Part shown: positions 8,119 to 15,701 of the stretch, in pieces
How positions within the stretch are numbered: the stretch's first letter is position 1
How the letters are laid out: each line of letters begins with the position of its first letter
NCBI RefSeq assembly: GCF_004138485.1
Contig: NZ_RYEV01000003.1
Location: 558,001 to 622,000, forward strand
Direction of reading: 5' to 3'
Source: Peristeroidobacter soli
GTDB lineage: Bacteria; Pseudomonadota; Gammaproteobacteria; Steroidobacterales; Steroidobacteraceae
Length of the DNA: 64,000 nt
Position numbers and translations under genes: made by a program
The notes under the pieces: model-generated
The model's database searches: none
Seen by the model: the letters and a program-made list of their open reading frames with translations, nothing else
Told to the model about the DNA's origin: nothing

Positions 8119-8495
8119 TGGTGGGCCCGGCAGGATTCGAACCTGCAACCAAGGGATTCACTGTTGCCCCGATGTTTCCAAAGGGAGTGGACTATCTCTT
8201 CACCCGCGCCTCGAGCGACGAATCGCTCCGGGCGGTGGGGTGCGGGACGCTCCAGCCTGTTATCAAGGGCGCTCGGCATTCGCGCCGGGACCGAAGTCCG
8301 CGGAGTGAGGCCGCCCTCAGGTAGTCTCTGCACCTTCCGGCGGTGTACCGCCGGCTTGGCTCAGGGTTGCCACGCCGCACCCGCGAGGGTGGGGCGGAAG
8401 GGTTCCCTGAATTCATCCCGTCCACTTCGTGGCTTTCGCGACGAAGGCACCTTGTATCGATGAGTCCCCTGCACTAACCGTTGTGCTACAGGCCC
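8119..8495 (-). tRNA. ileX: tRNA-Ile(CAU), interrupted by a group I intron
   Basis: The exons are 8495-8460 (36 nt) and 8158-8119 (40 nt, CCA encoded). Joined, they make a 76-nt tRNA. The 7-bp acceptor stem is GGGCCTG with CGGGCCC and the D stem is GCAC/GTGC. The anticodon stem is GGGGA/TCCCT with loop CTCATAA (anticodon CAT), and the T stem is GCAGG/CCTGC with loop TTCGAAT. The CTCATAA loop and closing stems resemble bacterial tRNA-Ile2, whose C34 is converted to lysidine by TilS, rather than elongator or initiator Met. The anticodon is split from its 3' neighbour by 301 nt of intron. The symbol follows E. coli usage and is tentative. Confidence 0.88.
8159..8459 (-). ncRNA. group I self-splicing intron in tRNA-Ile(CAU)
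   Basis: The 301-nt intron begins right after the CAT anticodon and ends in G (omega-G) before AATCCC. An internal guide GTG (8450-8448) within GGTGCC can pair with the CAT end of the 5' exon, including the U.G wobble required at the splice site. The core is recognisable: CAGGG (8409-8405) pairs with CCCTG (8366-8362), CCTGAGCCAAGCC forms the J6/7-P3 segment, and GCAGAGACTACC pairs with GAGATAGTCC (GACTA 8326-8322 with TAGTC 8194-8190) as P7. The order and wording of these elements closely follow the Azoarcus tRNA-Ile(CAU) IC3 intron. A long GC-rich peripheral insertion makes it larger than that roughly 200-nt relative. There is no homing endonuclease frame. Confidence 0.88.
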
Positions 8496-8739
8496 ACATG
8501 TCTCGAAGTGGGTAATTCTAGCGCACCCTCGCGAGGCCGCACAGATATCCACAGAAGCGGTGGATAACTTCTGAATAACCGAGGCTTGACTTCGCGTATT
8601 CGCGGCGGAAGATGGCTCGAGCGTTGGATTGGTCGTTCATTGATCAATGCCCGTCCATCCAGATGCAACGGCTGCGAAGGGGGTCATTGTTCCCGCCGGG
8701 AACGATGGCAGACAAAAAAATCAAGATGGCGGAGGTCAC

Positions 8740-9339
8740 TTGCGAACACCTCACCCGGTCTCTGATCGCGCGCTCGCGCTATTGGGATTAATACTGCTGG
8801 CGCTGTGTCAGGTCGGCGCCGGCTCCGAGCCCGAACCCACCAAGCTCAAGCGCAAACTCGATGTCTGGTACGTCGCCACGCCGCATGAAGTGGTCGACCG
8901 GATGCTCTACGAGGCCAAGATCCGACCGACCGACGTGGTCTACGATCTGGGGTGCGGCGACGGTCGCATGGTCATCGCCGCCGCCAAACAGTACGGCACG
9001 CGCGGCATCGGAGTGGATCTCGATCCGGCCAGGATCAGAGAGGCGCGCGCCAATGCGAAAGCGCAGGGCGTCGATAAGCTGGTGACCTTCCAGGTCGGCG
9101 ACATGTTCGAGACCGATCTACGTGAAGCGAACGTCGTACTGTTGTATCTGTTGCCCGAATTGAATCGGCGTCTCAAACCGAAGTTCTTTGCCGAGCTGCC
9201 GCCGGGGGCGCGAGTGGTCTCGCACGATTTCGACATGGGTAAGGATTGGGTGCCGGATCGTTCGGTCAATCTCGGCTCCGATGGGATCTATCTGTGGGTG
9301 ATGCCACCGCTGGCTGAACGGCCGGTCGCGAAACACTGA
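8740..9339 (+). CDS. exported class I SAM-dependent methyltransferase
   Basis: The preferred start is the TTG at 8740, preceded by GGAGG 4 nt upstream. It yields 199 residues with an N-terminal hydrophobic segment (ALALLGLILLALCQVGAG), so the protein is probably exported or membrane-anchored. The methyltransferase core shows VYDLGCGDGRMVIAAA (motif I) near residue 69, GVDLDPARI (motif II) near residue 91 and VGDMFETDL near residue 116. The TPxEVVxRML opening is shared with a family of small periplasmic-looking methyltransferases in proteobacteria. The substrate is unknown. A longer upstream ATG at 8647 would bury the signal. Confidence 0.78.
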   Translation: MRTPHPVSDRALALLGLILLALCQVGAGSEPEPTKLKRKLDVWYVATPHEVVDRMLYEAKIRPTDVVYDLGCGDGRMVIAAAKQYGTRGIGVDLDPARIREARANAKAQGVDKLVTFQVGDMFETDLREANVVLLYLLPELNRRLKPKFFAELPPGARVVSHDFDMGKDWVPDRSVNLGSDGIYLWVMPPLAERPVAKH

Positions 9340-9467
9340 ATCACGATTGAAGTGATTGAAAATGAACAATGTCCTCATGCGCAGTCCGGAACCGGAGACT
9401 ACGATGGGGCATTCAAAGAGGTAATGTTCATTACACGCCCGGCCGCGCCCGGCCATCGGAACACGGC

Positions 9468-10880
9468 ATGCGTCTCGATCTACCCAGCTCCGGTTCGCAA
9501 CAGGCTCACGAGGCGTTCGTATTTTCCGACAACGATGAGCCGATATCTCACGACGGGCCGCCGTTGCGAGTGTTGTTGCTCACCTCGGGTCTGGGACTGG
9601 GGCATGTGCGTGCGGCCCAGGCGGTCGCGGCGGCGTTGCAGGACCAGGCTGAAGTCGCGACCGTCGATTTCTGGTCGTTGATGAACGCCGGCGCGGCGCG
9701 CGCCATTCATGCGACCTATCTGGATCTGGTTCAAAACCATTCCGATTTGTATGAACGGTTGTATCACCTGGAGGCCGGCACCTGGCGCCAGGTGTTGGAG
9801 AGCCGTTCCGGGCCTCCGCGTGCGGTGCTCGAAGTGCTCGAGCTGATCTCCTCGGTTGCCTCCAAGGAAGGGCAAAGCATCCCGCGCGGCGGTCGCTACG
9901 CCTCCGACAAACTGCTGTATTCCTTGCTGTGCGCGTCGATGCCGTATGACGGTGACAGTCTTGCGGGCAATGGCGTGCGCGCTCGTTTGGCTTTGTGGAA
10001 ATTCACGTACCTGCGGCTGATCCGGCGGCTCGATCCCGCGATCCGCAAGTTCGCGCCCGATGTGATCGTCAGCACCCAAATGATCCCCGCGGCCATGACC
10101 TCGTACCTGAAGCAACGCGGCAAGGTGCACGCGTCCATGGTCGGAGTACTGACGGACTTTGGCGTGCACGATTTCTGGAAGCAGCGAGGAGTGGATCGCT
10201 ACTGTGTGGCGCATGCGTCCATCCTGGAAGGGGATGGTTCGTCGACGTCTTCGCGTGCTGCCGCGACTGGCGTGCCATTAATGCCGGATTTTGCGTTTCC
10301 ATTGTCACAAGCCGAAGCGCGTCGTGCGTTGGGGTTGCCCGAGGAGGCGCAGATCGTGCTGGTGCTCGGCGGCGGCCTGGGGTTGAGTGTGGACTCGGCC
10401 GCGCTGTCGCTGTTGCAGCGGCCGGCGTCGACGCACGTCGTCGTCATGCCTGGCACCAACAATAAAGCGCGGGTGTCGCTGGACCGTCTCGCGGCTCAGC
10501 ATCCGCAGCGGTTGAAAGTTTGCGAGTGGACCGACCGCATGGATATTTATCTGCGCGCGGCCGATGTGGTCGTCGGCAAGCCCGGCGGCATCACGGTTGC
10601 CGAATCGCTGGCGTGCGGCCGGCCGTTGCTGGCGACCCGTTCGCTGGGCGGCCAGGAAGGATTCAACGTCGATTTTCTTACGCGTCACGAAGTCGGCGGC
10701 CTGGTCGCCGATGGCGAGTTGCTCGATCGCGTCGATGCGCTGCTGCGGGACCGGGATGCATTGCAGAGCATGCAGCGTCGTGCCTGGCTGCTCGGTCAGC
10801 GCGATGGCGCGGCGAGAGTGGCGCAACTGGCGCTCGATCTGGCCTCCGTCAACCGGGCAATGGCTCGACAAACCCGATGA
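9468..10880 (+). CDS. glycosyltransferase, MGDG synthase-like (GT28)
   Basis: The protein has 470 residues from the ATG at 9468. After a short N-terminus it shows LLTSGLGLGHVRAAQAVAAAL (about residues 32-52), the MGDG_synth signature. YLDLVQNHSDLYERLYHLE and a C-terminal GT28 UDP-sugar-binding half follow (VLVLGGGLGLS, then VVVGKPGGITVAESLACG near residue 366, and the GQEGFNVDFL segment). Relatives transfer galactose or glucose to diacylglycerol at the cytoplasmic membrane face. The stop overlaps the start of the next gene (ATGA), and a deacetylase follows, suggesting a glycolipid or polysaccharide modification unit. Confidence 0.82.
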   Translation: MRLDLPSSGSQQAHEAFVFSDNDEPISHDGPPLRVLLLTSGLGLGHVRAAQAVAAALQDQAEVATVDFWSLMNAGAARAIHATYLDLVQNHSDLYERLYHLEAGTWRQVLESRSGPPRAVLEVLELISSVASKEGQSIPRGGRYASDKLLYSLLCASMPYDGDSLAGNGVRARLALWKFTYLRLIRRLDPAIRKFAPDVIVSTQMIPAAMTSYLKQRGKVHASMVGVLTDFGVHDFWKQRGVDRYCVAHASILEGDGSSTSSRAAATGVPLMPDFAFPLSQAEARRALGLPEEAQIVLVLGGGLGLSVDSAALSLLQRPASTHVVVMPGTNNKARVSLDRLAAQHPQRLKVCEWTDRMDIYLRAADVVVGKPGGITVAESLACGRPLLATRSLGGQEGFNVDFLTRHEVGGLVADGELLDRVDALLRDRDALQSMQRRAWLLGQRDGAARVAQLALDLASVNRAMARQTR

Positions 10881-11431
10881 AACTGCTGCATCGATTCGCG
10901 CAAGGCGCGCTCGGCGTCGTCGACGCCTGGTACTACCGGCGTTACAAGTTGAAGACGCTCGGACCGGTGTTGTTCATCGGTCGGGCGCAGTATCGCGGGC
11001 CGGATCTGACGTTCGAGGATGGCACGCTTCTGCGCGACAACGACGTCATCGGCCGTTTGCACTTCAACAATGCGAGCATCGCGGCGCTGGGCGAGGGCTC
11101 CATGCATCGGGTTGGATTTCGGTTCGCCAAGCTGATGCGCGAGTCGCTGCGCAAGCTGGCGGAAGCGGCGCATAGCGATCCCGCGTTTGCCGATGTGCGA
11201 GTGTTTCAGGGAACGACGTGGATTCCCGCGCACGGCGAGGTCGTCGGGTTCGTCAGCACGCCGATGCCCAAAACGTGGCGAACCAGATTGCTGTCGGCGC
11301 ACTTCAAGATGCTGATGTGGGTGTTCGCACCCGCTGCGCGAATTCGCGATCGCGAGCAGGCTGAGCCGCGCCTATACTGGCTGACACGCGCAGCACTGTC
11401 GCGCAATCTGGGTAAGTTGAAGGTCGGTTAG
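10877..11431 (+). CDS. YkoP-like conserved protein
   Basis: The protein has 184 residues and starts at an ATG overlapping the preceding stop (ATGA). It contains WYYRRYKLKTLGPVLFIGR near residue 16, DGTLLRDNDVIGRLHFNN near residue 50, and RVFQGTTWIPAHGEVVGF near residue 112. The pattern (disposition toward lipid-like binding, no catalytic motif) recalls the YkoP family, found in Bacillus beside a GT28 glycosyltransferase. The recall is from memory and needs a profile search. Its stop and the deacetylase start overlap (TAGTG), so the three genes are translated as a unit. The role is inferred to be accessory to the glycosyltransferase. Confidence 0.6.
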   Translation: MKLLHRFAQGALGVVDAWYYRRYKLKTLGPVLFIGRAQYRGPDLTFEDGTLLRDNDVIGRLHFNNASIAALGEGSMHRVGFRFAKLMRESLRKLAEAAHSDPAFADVRVFQGTTWIPAHGEVVGFVSTPMPKTWRTRLLSAHFKMLMWVFAPAARIRDREQAEPRLYWLTRAALSRNLGKLKVG

Positions 11432-12000
11432 TGGATCGCGTCTTTCTCACATTCGACGACGGGCCGGATCCCGAGTGGACACCGCAGGTGCTCGATGCAC
11501 TTGCGCACGCCGGGGTGAAGGCAACGTTCTTTGTCATCGGGCAGCAGGCGCAGCGCACGCCCGATCTCATGCGACGCATTCACTCGGCGGGACACGCCGT
11601 CGGCAATCACACCTTCAGTCATCGACATCCCTGGTTCATGTCGTCGCGGACGGCGCGGGCACAGGTACGCGATGGCGCGAAGGCGATCAGCGACGTGGTC
11701 GGTGCGGAGCCGAAGTTCTATCGTCCGCCGCATGGGCGCGAACGTGCGTGCATGACCGATGAGGCGCATCGCTGTGGCGAGCAGGTCGTGCTGTGGAATG
11801 TCAGTGCGATCGATTGGGGGCCGCTGGGGGCGGCCGATGGCATCGAAAAGCGGCTCGATGCCGTGAAGGGCGGCGATATCGTGCTCATGCACGACGGCCA
11901 GAACAAGCACAATCGGCCGGACCAGCTGCTGAAGATTCTGCCGCTGTTTCTGCGCAAGCTGTCCGATCGTGGGCTGCGCGCCTCGTTATTGCCGTCCTAG
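11431..12000 (+). CDS. polysaccharide deacetylase (NodB homology domain)
   Basis: The protein has 189 residues and starts at a GTG overlapping the upstream stop. The metal-dependent carbohydrate esterase 4 motifs are present: TFDDGPD at residues 6-12 (catalytic Asp plus metal Asp), HSAGHAVGNHTFSH near residue 50 (H...H metal ligands), RPPHGR near residue 96, and a C-terminal DIVLMHDGQ near residue 150. There is no signal peptide, so the enzyme would act in the cytoplasm or be exported by another route; most CE4 peptidoglycan deacetylases are secreted. It probably deacetylates the product of the preceding glycosyltransferase. Confidence 0.85.
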   Translation: MDRVFLTFDDGPDPEWTPQVLDALAHAGVKATFFVIGQQAQRTPDLMRRIHSAGHAVGNHTFSHRHPWFMSSRTARAQVRDGAKAISDVVGAEPKFYRPPHGRERACMTDEAHRCGEQVVLWNVSAIDWGPLGAADGIEKRLDAVKGGDIVLMHDGQNKHNRPDQLLKILPLFLRKLSDRGLRASLLPS

Positions 12001-12722
12001 CCATCCAGCTCCGGGTAATCGCGGAACAAGTCGTCGTTGTTGAAGGCGAGGCGTCGGCCTGATTCGGCGTAGCGCTTGATGCGCGGGCGATCGAAGACGG
12101 CGTCATGCAGTTTCAACAGTCGCGGATGTTTGCGGAGTGCCTTTGTTGAGGCTTTCGGGAACGCGTAACGAATTCCCGCGACGACTTGAGCCAGCGACAG
12201 GTCCGCGTAGGTGACGCGAGCGCCGACCAGCCACGGGCCAGCGCTTCGATTGCGGGTCAGTACTTTCTCGAAATAGTTGAAGAATTTTGGAATGCGGTGC
12301 TCGCGGAAGTCTGCGGCGCGGCGTTTCGCGGCCGCCTTTTGCTCTTTGTAGTAGAGACCTGCGGCGATCGGGTGATGTGTGTCGTGGGCTTCGACGACGA
12401 GATCCGCGACTGTCAGCTGCAGCTGATGCACCCAAAGTTTGCCCGCCTCGTCGTGCGGCGCGAGCTTCAACGGGCCGCCGAGGTAAAGCAGGATGTTCGA
12501 GGTCTGACCGATGAGTTGCTTGCCGACCTTGAGAAAGGGCGGCGCGAACGGCGGATGCGGGACGCGCGGGCCGTCGAGGAATTTATTCATGGCGGGCACG
12601 CCGCCGCCCTGGTTCTCGGGCTTCAGCGCGATGTCGACGTACTTCGCGCCGCCTTCTTCCAACGCCAGTCGGACAAATTCTCCGCGGCCCTGGATGCCTG
12701 GCCAATAATAAAGCTCGTACAT
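11997..12722 (-). CDS. glutathione S-transferase family protein
   Basis: The protein has 241 residues. It has an N-terminal thioredoxin-like domain beginning YELYYWPGIQGRGEFVRLAL, with the Tyr/Arg positions typical of sigma/mu-like GSTs. A PPFLKVGKQLIGQTSNILLYLG segment near residue 77 contains the cis-Pro/QTSNI glutathione-gamma-glutamyl binding motif. A helical C-terminal domain with GPWLVGARVTYADLSLAQVV (the N-capping box S/T-x-x-D) lies near residue 163. Its 3' end overlaps the convergent deacetylase gene by 4 bp. The substrate is unknown. Confidence 0.85.
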   Translation of the reverse strand: MYELYYWPGIQGRGEFVRLALEEGGAKYVDIALKPENQGGGVPAMNKFLDGPRVPHPPFAPPFLKVGKQLIGQTSNILLYLGGPLKLAPHDEAGKLWVHQLQLTVADLVVEAHDTHHPIAAGLYYKEQKAAAKRRAADFREHRIPKFFNYFEKVLTRNRSAGPWLVGARVTYADLSLAQVVAGIRYAFPKASTKALRKHPRLLKLHDAVFDRPRIKRYAESGRRLAFNNDDLFRDYPELDG

Positions 12723-12942
12723 GTGGGGTCCTCGTCCGGGTTGGGTTCATTTCTTTGAAGGCTTCGCGGCCAGATATCGTTCCCGGATGCTGAACGCACC
12801 GCGCCGCCGGTGCCGATAAGTTAAATCACACAGCAGCCGGGGCGGCAAAGCGAGACTTGCTGCTCAATCCAATCGAGTTCCTACAGACCGGAACCGGAGC
12901 CGGTGGCACATTGCCGGCTCTTATCTTACGTAGTGATACTGG

Positions 12943-15621
12943 ATGGAGCTTCCTCCAAGCCGAACCGATGGGATCGACTCTGGCGAAGGAACATCGCGTC
13001 CAGTCTTCGGTCTGCGTTCAGGACAATGGCGGCCGGGCATGGCCCTGCGCGTGGCCATCGGTTTCGCGGCGGTGGCGCTCACGGTCATCGTAGCCAACGT
13101 TTCCACCCAGCAAAGCGCCCGCGAGGCCCGGGAAAAGGTTCGTGAGCTGCTGGTTCAGCATGAGCCGTTGGTGCGCGCCACCGAGTCGCTGGCCGCCGCC
13201 GTCTCCATGTATGAACGCGCGGTGATCGACCAGAGCGAGACCAGCACCATCGCGCAACAACCGGTCAAAGCCGCCGCCCAGCGCATGACCGAAGCCGCCA
13301 ACGATTATCAAGAGGCTGCCGGCCGTTTCTCCGAGTTCGATAGCCCCGCTCCCGCATTCACCGCGGAGCTCAACAATTTTCTCAAGGCGGGCGACGATCT
13401 TCTTCGCAGCAGTGTGGCGCGTCGCTCACGCATGCGTGACTGCTGGGCGCGCTTCGATACCTTGGAGACGAGCCTCAACGCCCCGCAGGCGAATGCGGTG
13501 CGCTTTGCCGGCGCGGTATTCGCGAGCGAGAAGCTGATGGATCTGTCGCGCATGCTGTCCGGCATTCGTGAGCAAGTCAGCGCCGCCGCGAGTCTGTCAT
13601 CGCCGCGTTCGTTGCAGTTCATCATCGCCAGCGAGAACGCGTTCCGCTCGCGACTTCAGCAGCATTCGGCTGAGCTGGCGAAACTGCATGGCCAGCCGTG
13701 GCTCGATCAAGTGAAGGCCAACTTCAACAACGTGGTTGCCGGCCGGCGCGCCGCGTTCGAAAGCATCGAGGCATTCAACGAGCGGTCGGTGATGTTCCGC
13801 GATCACACCGCTGAGATCTCGGGCATGGTCGTCAACAAGCTGGTCGAGCCGGCACGGCGAGCGCTGGCGGATGCGGATCGACTGGCGGTGCAGGCGTCGG
13901 ATCGCGCGGACAGTCAGCTCGGTTGGGCGAGTGCCGTCGCCATGCTGTTGTTGATCGGCATTGCCATTGCCACGGTCACCGGCGTGACCGCGCCGGTGCG
14001 TCGATTGACCGAAGCGACGCGGCGTTTGGCTGGAGGTGCAGTCAGAACGCGAGTGGTGCGTGGTGGTGTGCGCGAGCTGGATACGTTGGCCGAGGCGTTC
14101 AACCAAATGGCCGAGCAGCTTCAGCAGGCGCAGAACGCGGTTCGCGTGCATCAGCTGGAATTGGAAGCGCGCGTCGATGAGCGCACACGCGAGCTGAATC
14201 ATCTCGCGCATCACGATCCGCTCACCGATCTGCCGAACCGCCGCCATTTGCTGGCGCATCTCGATGAAGCCCTCGACAGGGCGCGTCTGCGCAACGGCCG
14301 CCTGGCGTTGCTGTTCATCGATCTGGATAACTTCAAGACCATCAACGACAGCATGGGTCACGCGTTCGGCGACCGCGTGCTGCAGGCGGTGAGTGAGCGG
14401 TTGCGCATGAACAGTCTGTTCTCGCGCTCGTTCAGTGCCCGTTTGGGTGGCGATGAATTCACGGTTGTTTGCGAAGAAGTAAGTCAGCTAGGGGATGTCG
14501 AGAGGCTGAGCCGTTCGGTGCTGGAGGAATTCCAGCGCTCGCTGAGCGTGCATGGCCGCGAGCTAAGGATCAGCGTCAGCGTCGGCGCGTGTGTCTTCCC
14601 GGATCACGCGTCCGACTCTCATGCTTTATTGCGAGCGGCCGATTCGGCGTTGTTCCGCGCCAAGGAGTCGGGCCGCAATTGCTGGAGCCTGTACGCGCCG
14701 CAGCTGCTCGAGGCGGCGGCGTCGCGGTTCAAGGTCGAGCAGTCGTTGCGTCGGGCGGTGGAGCAGGGCGAGTTCGAACTGCTCTACCAGCCCGAAGTTT
14801 GTTTCGAAACCCTGGAGACCCACACCGTCGAGGCGCTGCTACGCTGGCGTCAGCCCGATGGCAACGTGGTGTCGCCGGCGGACTTTTTTGCGGTTGCCGA
14901 GCAGACTGGCCTGATCGCCGATATCAGCGACTGGGCGCTGCGTACGGCGATCCAGACCGCGGCAGTATGGAACAATGGCCCGTGGCCCAAGGCGCGCGTT
15001 GCCGTGAATATTTCTTCGCAGCAGCTGATGAGCGCCAGCTTCGTCACTCGCCTGCAATCGCTGCTCAATCAGTATCAGCTGCCGGCGCACTGCCTGGAAA
15101 TCGAGCTGACCGAAAACGTGTTGCAGACGGGCGCGAACACCATCGCGACGTTGAAGCGGTTGCGTGATCTCGGCATCAGCATTGCACTGGATGATTTCGG
15201 TACGGGCTATTCCTCGCTCACCTCGCTGGAGCGCTTGCCGCTGACTCGCGTGAAGATCGATCGCAGCCTGGTCAGGACGATCGATACGGGCGGCCGATCG
15301 CCGGCCATCGTGCGTTCAATCATCGGCCTGTGTCATAGCCTCGGCTTGCAGGTGACGGCCGAAGGCGTCGAGCGGCCGGCGCAGCTGGGCGTGCTGCTGA
15401 ACGATCGCGGCGTGCAGATCCAGGGCTATCTGGTATCCCGGCCCATCAACGCGGCGACGGTGCCGGTGTTCATCGATCAGGCCCGCGCGCATCTGGAGCA
15501 ATTGATGATCGGCGCGCCCGCGCCGGCTCAGGACAACGAAAGCACGACGCGGCTACGTACTTTGCGAGCGTCGTCTGCGCGCGGCACGCGTTCTGGAAGG
15601 CCTCCCGCCGACGAGAAGTGA
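12943..15621 (+). CDS. membrane HAMP-GGDEF-EAL cyclic-di-GMP protein
   Basis: This 892-residue protein has a first helix near residues 33-53 (ALRVAIGFAAVALTVIVAN), a helical periplasmic sensor of about 270 residues and a second helix near residue 325. HAMP follows (VTAPVRRLTEATRRLAGG), then a short coiled coil, GGDEF (motif LGGDEF near residue 505, preceded by DLDNFKTINDSMGH) and EAL (VEALLRWRQPDG near residue 632, DDFGTGYSSL near residue 752). Both active-site signatures are intact, so synthesis and hydrolysis of c-di-GMP are both possible. The upstream 220 bp contains no gene. The internal ATG at 13039 would remove the Pro-rich N-terminus and is an alternative start. Confidence 0.88.
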   Translation: MELPPSRTDGIDSGEGTSRPVFGLRSGQWRPGMALRVAIGFAAVALTVIVANVSTQQSAREAREKVRELLVQHEPLVRATESLAAAVSMYERAVIDQSETSTIAQQPVKAAAQRMTEAANDYQEAAGRFSEFDSPAPAFTAELNNFLKAGDDLLRSSVARRSRMRDCWARFDTLETSLNAPQANAVRFAGAVFASEKLMDLSRMLSGIREQVSAAASLSSPRSLQFIIASENAFRSRLQQHSAELAKLHGQPWLDQVKANFNNVVAGRRAAFESIEAFNERSVMFRDHTAEISGMVVNKLVEPARRALADADRLAVQASDRADSQLGWASAVAMLLLIGIAIATVTGVTAPVRRLTEATRRLAGGAVRTRVVRGGVRELDTLAEAFNQMAEQLQQAQNAVRVHQLELEARVDERTRELNHLAHHDPLTDLPNRRHLLAHLDEALDRARLRNGRLALLFIDLDNFKTINDSMGHAFGDRVLQAVSERLRMNSLFSRSFSARLGGDEFTVVCEEVSQLGDVERLSRSVLEEFQRSLSVHGRELRISVSVGACVFPDHASDSHALLRAADSALFRAKESGRNCWSLYAPQLLEAAASRFKVEQSLRRAVEQGEFELLYQPEVCFETLETHTVEALLRWRQPDGNVVSPADFFAVAEQTGLIADISDWALRTAIQTAAVWNNGPWPKARVAVNISSQQLMSASFVTRLQSLLNQYQLPAHCLEIELTENVLQTGANTIATLKRLRDLGISIALDDFGTGYSSLTSLERLPLTRVKIDRSLVRTIDTGGRSPAIVRSIIGLCHSLGLQVTAEGVERPAQLGVLLNDRGVQIQGYLVSRPINAATVPVFIDQARAHLEQLMIGAPAPAQDNESTTRLRTLRASSARGTRSGRPPADEK

Positions 15622-15701
15622 GGAACCGGCGCCTGCGGCGCGGAGTTTCTGCATCGTCGTCTTCCAAACAAGCCGTCCCCCGGCGCAGGGGCTGATTTCA
15701 G

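Noticed and set aside
8049-8463. Short frames on both strands across the tRNA and intron
   Set aside because: The RNA structure explains the conservation, and a tRNA gene fills the frame start. There is no endonuclease motif such as LAGLIDADG.
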